Source: Homarus americanus (taxonomy: Eukaryota > Arthropoda > Malacostraca > Decapoda > Nephropidae). Taken from it: 64,000 nucleotides of DNA. Below, in pieces: positions 45,336 through 57,966 of the stretch; the first letter of the stretch is position 1; each line of letters starts with the position of its first letter. The stretch is from assembly GCF_018991925.1 (NCBI RefSeq), contig NW_024726235.1, positions 1,482,601-1,546,600 of the forward strand, written 5' to 3'. Below the pieces are notes generated by a model. The model saw nothing but the letters and a program-made list of their open reading frames with translations, made no database searches and was not told the origin of the DNA. The position numbers were made by a program, and so were the translations under genes.

Positions 45336-45409
45336 ATACAACAAAGGTCTGCCTAATACACCATGTATGGCTTCCCTCAGCCTTTCTGCCCTAGTGAGGT
45401 ATTATGGCT

Positions 45410-45560
45410 GGTGGTGGTGGTTGTGGTGGTAGTAGTAGTGGTGGTGATGGTGGTAGGGGAAGGACGATAGTAATATTGGGGAGGGGATAATAGTGGTAAT
45501 GATGGTAGTTGTGGTGGTGGTGCTAGTAGTAGTAGTGGTGGTGAAGATATTTTCTGTACA
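45410..45560. repeat. GTGGTAGTAGTGGT triplet tract
   Basis: Mixed GGT/AGT triplets. Confidence 0.88.
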
Positions 45561-45912
45561 TTGAGCAAGGTACTGGCAGAATAGTGGTAGTTCCGATTGT
45601 GGTTGTTGTGATAGATAATAATGAAATATGATAAAAATAGTGGTTGATTAAATTGGTTTATATACCCCGAAGGCCTCCTCCCCGTCACTCACACAGACAC
45701 ACACACTGACACCAATTAACCTGACACAGAACCTAACCTTTCCTTCAGTGTGAGATACAATAAATAAACACTTAAGAGAGATGACAACAATATATACACT
45801 ACACCATGACTCTGAATTAAATAAACTGTCACCTATATTTTATTTGTTGACGTAATCTTCACCCTGTGCGCTATTATAGTGATCGGTCAGCGGGTGGTAA
45901 GAGTTATCCCCC

Positions 45913-46025
45913 TGTCTCTCTACCTGCCTACCTACCGACCTACCTACCTGCCTACCTACCTCCCTCTCTGCCTACCTACCTCCCTTTCTACCTACCTCCC
46001 TTTCTACCTCCCTCCCTCTCTACTG
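45913..46025. repeat. CTACCTACCTCCCTCTCTGC tract
   Basis: CTAC tetranucleotides mixed with CTCC, about 110 bases. Confidence 0.9.
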
Positions 46026-46196
46026 CCTGCTGGAAACGGTTCATGGAATTTCTGGAAACCAACAACGTCGACCTTAACGCAATAGCTACGACGTAAACTT
46101 TAAAAAATATGCAGTTTCTTGTCTGTGTTACGACGTAGAACTTCATATGGCAAACTGCCCATCTCTCTTTCTCGCCTGTACACAGTTCACAGGGAA

Positions 46197-46199
<3 letters not shown>

Positions 46200-46231
<32 letters not shown>
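46200..46231. repeat. (GT)n microsatellite
   Basis: GT run at the left edge of a GC-rich segment. Confidence 0.96.
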
Positions 46232-46232
<1 letters not shown>

Positions 46233-46875
46233 GTGGCGGTGTGCGCGGGTTTAGTCAGTCCTGGCCTAGACGTGGCACCCGTGCAGGTGAGATTTTCGGG
46301 GGGCGTGGAGTTGGCAGCAGCGCAGAGGGGCGGATCAATAGGGCCGCGGTGTTGCCACGCCCACCCAGCTGCACAAGAAGTTGCCTCCTGTTTACGACCA
46401 CATGGGGAAGGGGAGGAGGAAGCCGCTGGTGCTTTCATCAAACAGTACAAGCAGGAAACTCTATACCCGCCCTTCCTCCTTGACCCAAAGCTCATAACTA
46501 CCACCATCCACCCTAAGTATTACCACAGCTAACTACTAAAGCTATCGGGCCGGTCCTACATCAGCTAAATAACACGGTAGGGAGATAATAACACGACTCT
46601 CTGAAGATAAAGGTGAACGATGGCCAACATTATTTCCCTTAAACCTGGAGGTAGAGTTCCTGGAGGAGGAGGAACAGGGAGGAGCGGGATGGGTGTGCAT
46701 GACGGGGAGGGAGGGAGGAGGGCGGGGTGGCGGGGGCGGCGGGGGAGGTGGCGGCCGCTCCCCGCACACGACTACGTCTGCACCGCCGCCACCGCCACCC
46801 AGCATCATCCTTACTTCCGCTACCTGTGTTCTCACGCTCACACCATACCTGTGATGGCACCATACCCGCCATGAC
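46232..46875. other. GC- and CpG-rich segment
   Basis: Compared with its flanks this 640-base segment is rich in GC and CpG. The part at 46670-46800 is GGAGGA/GGCGGGG-like. Several frames are open, but none matches a family I know. A donor-like CCGTGCAG|GTGAGATT is at 46282-46297 on plus. It could be a promoter-proximal region or simply another skewed repeat. Confidence 0.35.
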
Positions 46876-47237
46876 ACAGGCTTTCTCATGACAGATTAAT
46901 CGTGAGACATAAAACGAAGATGACTTACGAGTGATGATGTAACTCTCAATGGATTATACACTCTCATGCCTCAAGGTTGTGTCATAAGGCTTGACATGAT
47001 TGTCGCTTACGTCATAATGCCTTGACACATCGCTGACAAGACACTTAAAGATAATACAGTTTTATTCCCGTATTAACTGTGAATAAAACATGTCTCATTC
47101 GGGTGTTAATGAACTGGTATTAAATTAAAAGGTTATCACAGTGTTATTTTCGGTTAATGTGTTACCCAAACCGGGGGGGGGGCCTCATGGTCGAGTCTCA
47201 ACGTAATTTCGACGCCTGAATTAAAACAGTCAGGTGT

Positions 47238-47238
47238 G

Positions 47239-47300
<62 letters not shown>
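47238..47300. repeat. (GT)n microsatellite and purine tract
   Basis: GT run of about 63 bases, then GGGAAGG purine-rich DNA to about 47430. Confidence 0.96.
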
Positions 47301-47301
<1 letters not shown>

Positions 47302-47529
47302 CTTAATATAAGGGGAAAGTGGGAGGGAGAATGGGGAAGAAGGAAAGGGAGGTAGCGGGAAGGGAAGGGTAGGTAGGGGGAGAGGAGGTGAGAGGGGAAG
47401 GAAGAGAGGAGAGGGAGGATATCAACATAAGGATTCCTAAGGGTCTGTGTTGAAATGGGAGTGGGAGGGAAGGCATTGTTAAGAATAGAGTGGAGACGAT
47501 ATATTCTACTGTTATACCCCTCAACACAC

Positions 47530-47530
47530 G

Positions 47531-47581
<51 letters not shown>
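47530..47581. repeat. (CA)n microsatellite
   Basis: CA run with CGCACGCA at its start. Confidence 0.96.
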
Positions 47582-47583
<2 letters not shown>

Positions 47584-48514
47584 AGACGACGTGTTCCTTC
47601 GCCTCGTCCACGTCCTCCTGTGCTAGCCATCCTACCCCAGGTGGCCCTCACACGACGTAACCGTTTGAGGAAGTTTGCCTGATCCTATTAACTCATCGTT
47701 TCATAGTAATGTGTTGGCACGAGGTACAAAAGGGCGCTGTGGCTACCCTGAGATTCCGTATTGGACTGTTCATTCGGGGAAGACATACGCATTCTTATTA
47801 CGCATTCGTTTCATGTAGACTGCTGTTATAACTGTCCTGGCAATGCGTCGTCACTCCATGAAAACAAACTTGGACGAATCGTGGAAGAGTTCCTTGTGAC
47901 GTGAGGCGGCAGTATCAGGTTGTCAAGGTGATGCAGGTGCTGTTGTTCAGATGACAAATAAACGCATCAGCTGTAGACTCTCCCAGGTGGCATCCCAAAC
48001 CTTGCTGCTGCCGACTTACCTACATGTATACTGGTCAGGTAGAGAGACGTGTAAATAAACCCCCTCCAAGAACCACACCATCATTTCACAACTAAAAGCT
48101 AAAGCGAAAGTCCACATACATGGCGTTACTGTGATGAGAACAATAATGTACGATTTTAAAGACACACAGCAACAACAACTAAAAAGCAATTCTGTACGTA
48201 ACAAATTAAAGGTGACCAAGCCTAGCAGCGTTTCCTCCTGGCCTTACCGACGAACACTTGTACACACAGACACACACACACACGGTTCTGGGTGCTCCTC
48301 TGACCGTTAATATTCATCCCACTTTGTCTAGTTTTGTTCTTATCTCAGTGAGGTGAGGTCCAGTGTGAGGCTGTGCCGGTGATGTTGATCCTTCTCAACC
48401 CCACCTCACTTCACCTCACCCTGCCTGGCACCACCCCTTGCAGGCCAGACCCCGAGGGCGTTGGGTTCACGGTACAAGCGGTGGCTGGCAGGGCAGGGGA
48501 GACCAGAGAGTGTG
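47582..48514. other. Gene-free stretch
   Basis: No repeat, coding frame or RNA gene that I can support. Confidence 0.45.
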
Positions 48515-48650
48515 GTTTATGAAAGGTGAGGGGAGTGTCTGGTTGTGGAAGGGGTGAGGGGAGTGTCTGGTTATGGAAGGGGTGAGGAGAGGGGGGTCTG
48601 GTTGTGAGAGGGGTGAGGAGATTGTCTGGTTGTGGAAGGGGTGAGGAAAA
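48515..48650. repeat. ~29-bp GGTTGTGGAAGGGGTGAGG minisatellite
   Basis: Four to five units with AGTGTCT/ATTGTCT junctions. Confidence 0.92.
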
Positions 48651-49020
48651 GAGAGGGCCTGACTGTAGGAGGAGAAGGGGGGAGGACAAGGCATTCTTGA
48701 AGGAGAAGAAGGAAGCGGGGGTTCGCTCTGAGGAAGGTGATGCTAATGGATGACTGGCGGGAGAGGAAGGGGAAGGGGCAGGGTAGAGGGGAGAAGGAGG
48801 GGAAGGAGGAGGGGAGGGAGGGGAGACCAGAGTATCAGGTCGACCACTCGCTGAGGGATAACCAGGATAATGAACGTGATTGAGAGGGGAAGACGTTAAC
48901 AGAGCGTGGATTTCGGAGAAGAGGGAGAGGAATCGGAGAAAGAAGAGAAGAAGGAAGGGGAGGATGAAGGGGAAAAGGAAAGGGAGAAGGAAGAATAAGA
49001 GGAGGAGGAAGGACATGAGG
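48651..49020. repeat. Polypurine GGAGAAGG tract
   Basis: Mostly purine on plus, with a mixed gap at 48830-48900. The 207-residue minus frame is compositional. Confidence 0.85.
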
Positions 49021-49277
49021 TGGAAGTGTCTCACAAGATCTCACAACAAGACCCTGATTGTCAAGAGATTCCTACGTTAATGTTTTCCCTCTAACAGATG
49101 GCACGGGGAAGCCTCTAGTCCAGCTGGTTCACTCCGACACGAAGATTGTAACAAAACCCAAAGCGTCCAGAGCTCCCTACAGGCTAACACTTGTTCTCGG
49201 GGGGGGGAGGGGGGGCATTTGAATCCGTGAAAATCCAGGTTTAAATTTCGAGGCGACAATTTCATTTTTCTATGTAT

Positions 49278-49350
49278 AAATGGTGATATGAGGCAGGCTG
49301 GCGCTGGGGTTGAGGCAGGCTGGCGCTTGGTTTGAGGCAGGCTGGGGTTT
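49278..49350. repeat. ~22-bp GAGGCAGGCTGGCGCTGGGG repeat, three copies
   Basis: Three units, the third diverged. Confidence 0.9.
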
Positions 49351-49467
49351 AGACAGGTGGAGCTCTGACCTACACCTGTGCTAATATTTGCCTTGAAATT
49401 GATATGATGTAAAGTAAACGTTTTAATCACGAGAGACATAAATAATTGTTTCATTTAGCAAAACGCT

Positions 49468-49572
49468 GTGTGTGTGTGTGTGTGTGTGTTGGTTTATGAC
49501 GTAGTAAGTGAGGGCGTGTGTTAGTGAGGGCGTGTGTTAGGGGGGCGTGTGTTAGTGAGGGCGTGTGTTAGA
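49468..49572. repeat. (GT)n and 16-bp GTGAGGGCGTGTGTTA repeat
   Basis: GT run at 49468-49490, then four 14-16-bp units at 49505-49572. Confidence 0.9.
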
Positions 49573-50067
49573 GGCGAAGTGTTTCTCAACTATACGATGT
49601 TTTACGGAAAATTCGGCAGCCTTCAGGATGAGTGTTCACCGTTTCTAGGATTCTTAAAACACTTCGTCTATAGTTTACAATCAGTGTGACTGGTGTTGGT
49701 GATTTATGTGGCCACACTCAGAGGGTCTCTCCTTTATAGCAGAAACACTGGAGGTCTGAAGTTGAATCTGAGACTTATGCTTTGAATCATTCTATCCAAT
49801 TATCTTGTAACAATAACTCGGCAAGAAAAATAAATTGTAATCATGGTTAGTTATTGCTTCGAATGTAATTAAAAGTTGCAAAAAAAATAATAAAAGATAA
49901 GGTCACTACTTCCTTACCTCTACCCTCACTCAAGCTGTTATATCTACAAGGAAGAAAATGAAATGAAGATAACCAACAACATTACTGAACTCTTGTGGTA
50001 ATACCTGACAATAGGAGTCAAACAGCTGGAGGAGTTTACGGCTCACACAACACCTGCAGACACTCAC
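49573..50067. other. Gene-free stretch; intron if the 50068-50173 exon is real
   Basis: On the minus strand a good acceptor (TTCTTCCTTGTAG) ends at about 49945. A frame entered there in phase 0 stops at its second codon. Confidence 0.4.
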
Positions 50068-50173
50068 GCCAATGTTGAAGCAGAAAGTCCCGTTGATTTC
50101 AAGTAGGGAGTCGCTCTTTCTCCTGAAAATGACCGGAGAATTTGAGGATATCACTGAGACGTGGTCTGAGAGG
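50068..50173 (-). CDS. Probable internal exon of an unidentified protein
   Basis: On the minus strand a strong acceptor (GAGGAATTTTTTCAG, AG at 50175-50174) and a consensus donor (GGC|GTGAGT, GT at 50067-50066) bound 106 bases. Only one of the three minus frames is open. It enters in phase 2, leaves in phase 0 and encodes 35 residues: LSDHVSVISSNSPVIFRRKS followed by DSLLEINGTFCFNIG. The composition is balanced and protein-like. I cannot assign a family. Its strand matches the synaptotagmin-like exon 44 kb away, but its exit phase (0) does not fit that exon's entry phase (1), so direct joining is excluded. A plus frame (50072-50302) overlaps it and is a competing but less supported reading. 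Confidence 0.4.
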
Positions 50174-50383
50174 CTGAAAAAATTCCTCAAAACATTAAAA
50201 TCTCATCATGAAGACTTGGTTGGTCGAGAAAAGAAAAGACGACACTTAGCTGCATCTTATATACTATGGGGTTGTGAAGAAAACACCCGTAGAAATGTGT
50301 GATGGGGTCCCTTGTGAGAATGGACCCCTGAAGAACACATCATCAAAGAACATATGTTTGAGGTGTCTTCCGTCTTAATCAAA

Positions 50384-50420
<37 letters not shown>
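50384..50420. repeat. (GA)n microsatellite
   Basis: Uninterrupted GA run. Confidence 0.97.
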
Positions 50421-50423
<3 letters not shown>

Positions 50424-51199
50424 CACGAAGGAATTAGTGAGAAAGTCACAAGGAAGATATCGGGGAGGAAGAGGAAGAGTTCAAGGGATCTAAATAAGAA
50501 CAGACATTGAACCAGATTAAGGCGAGGCGGGTGAGTTAAGAGGGGGAAGGCGAACCCACTCCAGCCTAACTGGTTACGTATTACGTTTTGTGACCCGAAA
50601 CCGAGATGCTATTCTTTTTTTTTCCGCTGGGATGTTGTTGGTGTCAGAAAATAACTTTATGCAACCCTTCTCCTCCCCAACCCCCAGGACATGGAACCCT
50701 CACCAATTTCCCTTCCTCCTTACGTCACACCACCTCGACACAACCACCGATATCCAACTTTTATCAGACGGTTGGCAAGGCCGTTATATTTAGTATCAGA
50801 ATGTATCTGGAGCCGTACAGGAAGTATCAACATTCTTAGATAGATAAATCCTTCTGAACATCGTCATCTGACCGCTATAAAGAGGTTGTTTCTGTCCATC
50901 TCAATATACTAATTTATAAGACGTCAACAAACACGTTGCTGCCAGGTCTCATAAAAGCTGTCAACCATTGTACCAAGTATAGTACATATAATACAAATTG
51001 TTAATACATACACAGTAACCACAAGCACAGGTCAGTCCCATGGGTTCGGGGCCAACATCGCGTCTTTGCCTAAATGGGACAGGAAGATGTGTCTTCATGG
51101 CAGTCGTTAGGGGAAAATTCAGAGTTAAGGATATTTAGGGGCCTTGTGTCCCTGACCATGTTGGAGCGTAAGTGTGACTTATTGACGCCGGAGGGTGAG
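50421..51199. other. Gene-free stretch
   Basis: Nothing beyond chance frames is seen. Confidence 0.45.
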
Positions 51200-51220
51200 T
51201 GACGTCACTGCTTGACGTCA
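51200..51220. promoter_or_regulatory. Two consensus CRE sites 13 bp apart
   Basis: Two perfect TGACGTCA palindromes (51200-51207 and 51213-51220) separated by five bases. This is the classical CREB/ATF full site. No adjacent TATA box, Inr or first exon is obvious, so function is only suggested. Confidence 0.4.
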
Positions 51221-52075
51221 GACTACGCAGGGCGCAGTAAAGGACGCTACACTCACAAAGACTCCAATTAGTGATGCGTCGAGGAACAGGCTTGAGCTAT
51301 GCCCCCGAGACTCAGGTTCTCAAAGGATCGTAACATGAATATTCCTCGTAACTGAAGGTGTAAAAATGCACCTAACTCGTTGACTTAAGCGGAGGCACGA
51401 ATCTGACGTTCAACGGAATTAACCCCCGCGCTACACTGAGACTCTACCTTAACTAGATACGTCCTCTTATTAAGACCAATTAGGAGACAGAATTTAGTGA
51501 CAGAATTTTTCCCAAATCATTCTGTATCTTAATTTCGTCCTGACTGTTAGTGGAGGTATATAATTAAGGTAAAGTCTCAGTAATAGCTCTCACATTACCT
51601 TAGGACATAAAGTTTGGCCTTTAGATACAGTCAACCTTTGAGAACCCGGGTCATGGCCTCCTCGCTATCTGCCTCCCCTCCCAATCTTATACATTCCTAT
51701 ATTATCTGTTGTCCTCTGCTATACTGTCGGGTTGTTGGTAGTTAAAGGCATCGAGCTCCAGGGTGTTTATAAAGTCCCTTGATATTCGTGTTTACAAAGT
51801 CCATTATTACCGTGATCAGTGAAGAAAAAATGTTGGAAGAATGACATAAAGTTATATTCTAATGATCCTCCTTAAGTGCTCAAATAATGTTAAAACTAAT
51901 TAAACCTAAATAATACAACCTAATTACATATATAAGGAAGGGCAGCAAGGAAAATACTACCCAAATAAATATTCATTTTAGTACAAATCAATGCATTCTA
52001 CAGGAGACACTTGCTCAGATATTTGCAGGCTTTCAATGAGGCATTTCTGTATTAACCTGGACGGTCACTGTATAA
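51221..52075. other. Gene-free stretch
   Basis: No repeat, RNA gene or convincing coding frame. Confidence 0.45.
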
Positions 52076-52138
52076 CAGCGGTCTTGTGGATACAGTTGCT
52101 CGCCCCCTGTTCAATGGCTCAGTGGTTCGATCCCCGGG
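52076..52138 (+). mobile_element. tRNA-like SINE head
   Basis: GCGGTCTTGTGGATACAG resembles a tRNA D-arm/A box. GTGGTTCGATCCCCGGG contains a B box (52124-52133) about 45 bases later. The ends do not form an acceptor stem. The following GGAAGTAAATGCGGTTGAGT then GCAGTACCGGCC is probably SINE body, with the 3' limit unknown. Confidence 0.6.
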
Positions 52139-52734
52139 TAACTAAGTTTACAACTTTAGGAAGTAAATGCGGTTGAGTGCAGTACCGGCCATGCTGCCTC
52201 CTTGTGCACCGAAGTGTATTGTTTTCCCGTGACGCCCCTGAAGCTGCTATTTATTTTATCTTTACAGCTCAAAATCTGTGGACGTTTTCAATCAACTGAC
52301 AGTCTCTTGCATATCTCGGGGATCATACAAATAATACTGATTCAGTCTTTCCAAGATGTAGGGATAATTTGTTGTTTATGAGTCATTATTTATTTGACTT
52401 CATTTAGATATTTACCTTCCGCTAAAAAGGCGATGGCTCTCGTCGGCATATGTCATCAGAAATTATTAAAATATGATCATACATGTTGTACTCATAGACA
52501 CATAACAGACATTCATATTTTTATCTTCAGGCAACAAACTAGTCATTAATCAGGAGCGAAATTATGAAAACTCAAGTACAGACATATTCAGGTGACTTCT
52601 GTCTCCCCTGCGAGAGAGAGAAAACGATTACTGAGGTATGTCAAAGAAAACTAATTTGTATGAGTAACTCTTAATGTTTTAGAAATGCCATATACTGAAC
52701 TGTTACTAATATACCTAACAATCACTACAACTAC
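52139..52734. other. SINE body and gene-free AT-rich DNA
   Basis: The first 100 bases likely continue the SINE at 52076. The rest is unassigned. Confidence 0.4.
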
Positions 52735-52800
52735 TGGTGGCCACGTTGGAGTATTCAACTGCAGATCGAGAGGTACTTGGTTCAAACCTGGGCGCCCCCT
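52735..52800 (+). mobile_element. tRNA-like unit directly upstream of a 5S-like unit
   Basis: TGGCCACGTTGG (52738-52749) fits an A box and GGTTCAAACC (52779-52788) a B box, 41 bases apart, on the same strand as the 5S-like sequence that begins 20 bases downstream. It is diverged, without a paired acceptor stem, so it is not a working tRNA gene. Confidence 0.6.
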
Positions 52801-52820
52801 CATAGACTCATATATATTAT

Positions 52821-52947
52821 GTTAACGACGGCTATACCACGTAGAAAACAATACTTTGGTCCGATCAGCAAAGTTAAATAACAGTAGCCGTTGGTTCTGG
52901 ATAGTACTTGAAAGAGTGACCGCCTTGGAACACAAACACTGTTGACA
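52821..52947 (+). pseudogene. 5S rRNA-derived sequence (pseudogene or SINE head)
   Basis: About 127 bases follow animal 5S rRNA from end to end: GTTAACGACGGCTATACCAC, then GGTCCGATCAGCAAAGTTAA, then TAGTACTTGAAAGAGTGACC followed by GCCTTGGAACAC and GTTGAC. The internal control region is the best-kept part (A-box-like AAGTTAAATAACA; C-box-like TGACCGCC). Several inserted or changed bases, mainly in the middle arm, and the lack of an immediate T-run terminator argue against a functional 5S gene. Placed 20 bases after a tRNA-like unit, it could be part of a composite pol III retroposon (5S-headed SINEs form a recognised class) or a lone 5S pseudogene. The next T-run is at 53121-53127. Confidence 0.8.
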
Positions 52948-53247
52948 ATGACTCTACTGGAAATAAGCAGATCGTGGCTTTGTCGGCTCCTTGGTCAAAT
53001 TTTCTGGCCGTTGACATTACGTCCCCAGGCCACCTAGTTCATATTTCACCCACCAGACGGCGCTCAAGTAAAATTTGGTCTCACCTTTGCTGTATATCTT
53101 ATGAGGAAAACTTAACTTACTATTTTTTTCGCGTATTTTTGGTCCAGCACGCGCTTCGTTTGTTTAATGTAACACCAGGAGCGGGCGGCCGAAGGATACT
53201 TTGAGACGGACTACCTATATCATTTTAGTGACCTAGTCTATCTGGTT

Positions 53248-53251
<4 letters not shown>

Positions 53252-53278
<27 letters not shown>

Positions 53279-53590
53279 GCTCTTTTCCATCCTCCATTCT
53301 CCCATCTTTCTTCTCTCACTCTTCTTCTCCCTATCCGTGTCCCTCTCCTTCCTTACCATCTTATTCTCCCTTTTCCCTGTCCTTTTATCCCCTTCAAACC
53401 CCTTTTTCAATTTCCCTTCCACCTCTTTCACACTCGCATCCTTGTCTTTCTTCCAATTTCTCTCTATCCCCGCTCCTTGATACACTCTTCTTGCTTCCCT
53501 TCTCCTTTATACTCTCTTCTCCTTCTCTCTCCTCCCAGGTAAGCCCTATCACCTTGTCCCCTCCTGGACTGGTTCGGGTGGGCAGTCAAG
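53252..53590 (+). promoter_or_regulatory. Pyrimidine tract with candidate recursive splice site or short exon
   Basis: A 285-base plus-strand pyrimidine tract ends in CTCCTCCCAG|GTAAGC (junction 53538/53539). An acceptor followed immediately by a donor is the pattern of ratchet points in long arthropod introns. Alternatively 53539-53590 is a 52-base exon (peptide VSPITLSPPGLVRVGSQ) closed by CAAG|GTGAGC, entry phase 0 and exit phase 1. Both readings need a plus-strand gene spanning this point, which I cannot see. Confidence 0.3.
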
Positions 53591-55304
53591 GTGAGCGAGA
53601 AGGAGGAGGAGGAGAAGAGCTACCTGAATATGGCAACACGACCAAGTTCCCCCTGTTTCCTCTTGAACGCCTTCTCTTCTTTTTTCTCCGCTTCCTCCTT
53701 ATTTCATCACTTCCACTTACTGTTTCTCGATTACCCTTCGTGTTTCCTATTTGTTCCTTTGTCCAGTAAAAAAAAAAGTGCGAAATCGAATAAAAATGAA
53801 TAAAATAATACGTATAGGCTACTGATGCACACTCAACCAAGGGTGAAATTCCTCCTCTTGAACTCGACAGATACCGGCGTGTTATATTTATCCATTATAC
53901 AAGCAAGTACTTCACTATCTAACATACTTTCCATCATAATTAACCCAGAGTAAATATAAACAGTTTCAACCCAAAATTAATTGTGTTATTTGGCAAAGGC
54001 AGCAACTAGGAAAACACCTATTGGATTTGTCAATATAGGTCTTGCTCGTGGTCCTTACGCGGGCATTGGGAGAGGAGGGTGCAAGCGGACCCAGGCAGCC
54101 TTGATAGCTGTGTAGGCGCGTCGTCCCACCACCTACGCTTCCAAACACTTCACATACTGTACATTATTTATCATGTTTACGCCCTCCGTCTCCCCGGCTA
54201 CACCTGCCACTTGTATACACTTACCATTCAGTGTAAAGGGTGTAGCGAATACACAGATACACACCCAACACGGTTTCTACACTTATTATTTTCTACTTTC
54301 TGGTGCCAGGAGCTTCACCCAGTGCTAACACTATGAAAAATTATTAATAAACGATTCATTTCCGTACGATTACTCACAAGTTAAGGATTGTTATTATTAT
54401 CAGGGCTGTGGAGTCGGAGTCGGAGTCGGTAAAATTGTCCAGACTCCGACTCCGACTCCGACTGAAGCTATTCTGTTCCTAAGAACAAATATATGAACTC
54501 AGGCATATTCATTGCAGTGATTCCACTGATCCCACTTATTTTCTTAAATTATTAAAAGAATTTATTTCCATTTTATAAGCATTATTATGAATTTATTGTA
54601 GCAGGCACAGTATAGCACTATAATTTTGGACGATAGTCTCTTCTTTACCATTTGAAATTTTGAATTATATCAAATTTTGTTTCGTTGAAAACTGCACAGA
54701 GGCTCTCGGCTACAAAACAATTAGCTACAACCTGTTTTTGGTGAGATTAAGGCAAATTTAATTTAATAACTTAATCATGTAAGGTTTATCCATTTTCCTT
54801 AATAAGGTATTCATTTCTTTAATGTACATAAATATATAACTTTACTTTAAAAGGAATTGTAGTATCATCATTTAGATCCACATCAGATTATGAGCTTAAA
54901 CAAAATTCATATGCTGAGATCGAACTTTTAGATATACATGTAAATGGTGTTTTCTAGTTAATATCTTGAATTCTTAATAAATTTATTTTTCTTTTGATTG
55001 AAACTTTGAAAGTCAAGCCTATCATCTTTTTGTAGTTCTTAAATATCGTCCAGATCATTAATAAAGCTGTAGCAGTATAGCCACGGTGTTTTACTTTTTA
55101 CCTATGCAGGTTACAACATACAAATTACAATTAGGATGGTGGAAATAGTTGTTACAAATAGGCCAAGGAGTCGAGTCGGAAGCATAAAAATTTGAGGAGT
55201 CGGAGTCGGAGTCGAAGGTTTTGTCTTCGACTCCACAGCCCTGGTACCTATACTGAAATTTTGAACAAAATCCATTTTTTGGCCGAAAATGACAAAAATT
55301 GTAA

Positions 55305-55542
55305 ATCATCTTTTTGTAGTTCTTAAATATCGTCCAGATCATTACCAGCTGTAGCAGTATAGCCACGGTGTTTTACTTTTTACCTATGCAGGTTACAAAT
55401 ACGCTGCAAATTACAATTAGGATGGTAGAAATAGTTGTTACAACAGGCTGGCGAGGTCGGAGTCGTGGAGCGGAGTCGGAAGCACAAAAATTTGAGGGAG
55501 TCGGAGTCGGAGTCGGAGGTTTGTCTTCGACCCACAGCCCTG
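55305..55542 (+). repeat. Second copy of the hAT right end
   Basis: Repeats 55021-55243 with small indels: ATCATCTTTTTGTAGTTCTT, then AGCAGTATAGCCACGGTGTT, then the GTCGGA block and CCCACAGCCCTG. The copies are offset by about 284 bases, so a tandem segmental duplication or a nested insertion is likely. Confidence 0.85.
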
Positions 55543-55652
55543 GTTGTAGCGATGATAAAACAGTTGTAGCAATGATGCTTGTGTTGCAGCGATGATGCTT
55601 GTGTTGTGGTAGCAATGATGTTTGTGTTATAGTGAAGATGGTTGTGTTGTAG

Positions 55653-57294
<1,642 letters not shown>

Positions 57295-57553
57295 GATGAT
57301 GTTTGTATTATAGTGATGATGTTTGTGTTATAGTGATGATGTTTGTGTTGATAGTATGTTTGTGTTGCGGGTGAAAACAGTGTTGTGTTGATGAGGATGT
57401 GTTGTAGTGATGATGTTTTATTATAGTGATGATGTTTGTATTTTAGTGATGTTTTGTGTTATAGTGGATAATGTTTTGTGTGTTATAGTGGATGATGTTT
57501 GTGTTATAGTGATATTTGTGTTGGCAGTGATAATCATAGTGTTGTGTTGATGA
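57295..57553. repeat. ~20-bp GATGATGTTTGTGTTATAGT minisatellite
   Basis: About twelve irregular units running up to the gap. The same type of unit (GTTGTAGCAATGATGCTTGT) occurs at 55545-55650, right after the second hAT end, so an array may have been split by insertion of 55650-57290 or misassembled. Confidence 0.88.
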
Positions 57554-57653
57554 NNNNNNNNNNNNNNNNNNNNNNNNNNNNNNNNNNNNNNNNNNNNNNN
57601 NNNNNNNNNNNNNNNNNNNNNNNNNNNNNNNNNNNNNNNNNNNNNNNNNNNNN
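57554..57653. other. Assembly gap (100 N)
   Basis: Exactly 100 N. The right side restarts in a hAT right end (GCATAAAAATTTGAGGAGTC), so repeated hAT/minisatellite sequence probably broke the assembly. Confidence 0.99.
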
Positions 57654-57721
57654 GCATAAAAATTTGAGGAGTCGGAGTCGGAGTCGGAGTCGAAGGTTTT
57701 GTCTTCGACTCCACAGCCCTG

Positions 57722-57778
<57 letters not shown>
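57722..57778. repeat. (ATT)n microsatellite
   Basis: ATT run directly abutting the hAT right terminus. Confidence 0.96.
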
Positions 57779-57921
57779 AGTCAACACTACCCAAGAAGAT
57801 GAAAGCTTGAGTCTCCCCTCATCTCCACAACACTCCTCCTCCTCCTCACCTGGTCACGAGTTTGTCCTCAGGCAACACTAACGAGACTTTCAATGTGGTG
57901 TTACAGCCACACCAGCACGTT

Positions 57922-57930
<9 letters not shown>

Positions 57931-57961
<31 letters not shown>
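57931..57961. repeat. (GA)n microsatellite
   Basis: GA run. Confidence 0.97.

Positions 57962-57966
<5 letters not shown>

Noticed and set aside
48411..49034. 207-codon minus frame
   Set aside because: Spans a purine tract and a 29-bp minisatellite. Phe/Leu/Pro/Ser composition follows from base skew.
52821..52947. Functional 5S rRNA gene
   Set aside because: Insertions and substitutions in stems and no immediate T-run terminator. Single copy here rather than a 5S tandem cluster.
57846..57912. Minus donor-like CCAG|GTGAGG after a frame with LPEDKLVT
   Set aside because: No acceptor AG between the frame and the CT run that would serve as pyrimidine tract.
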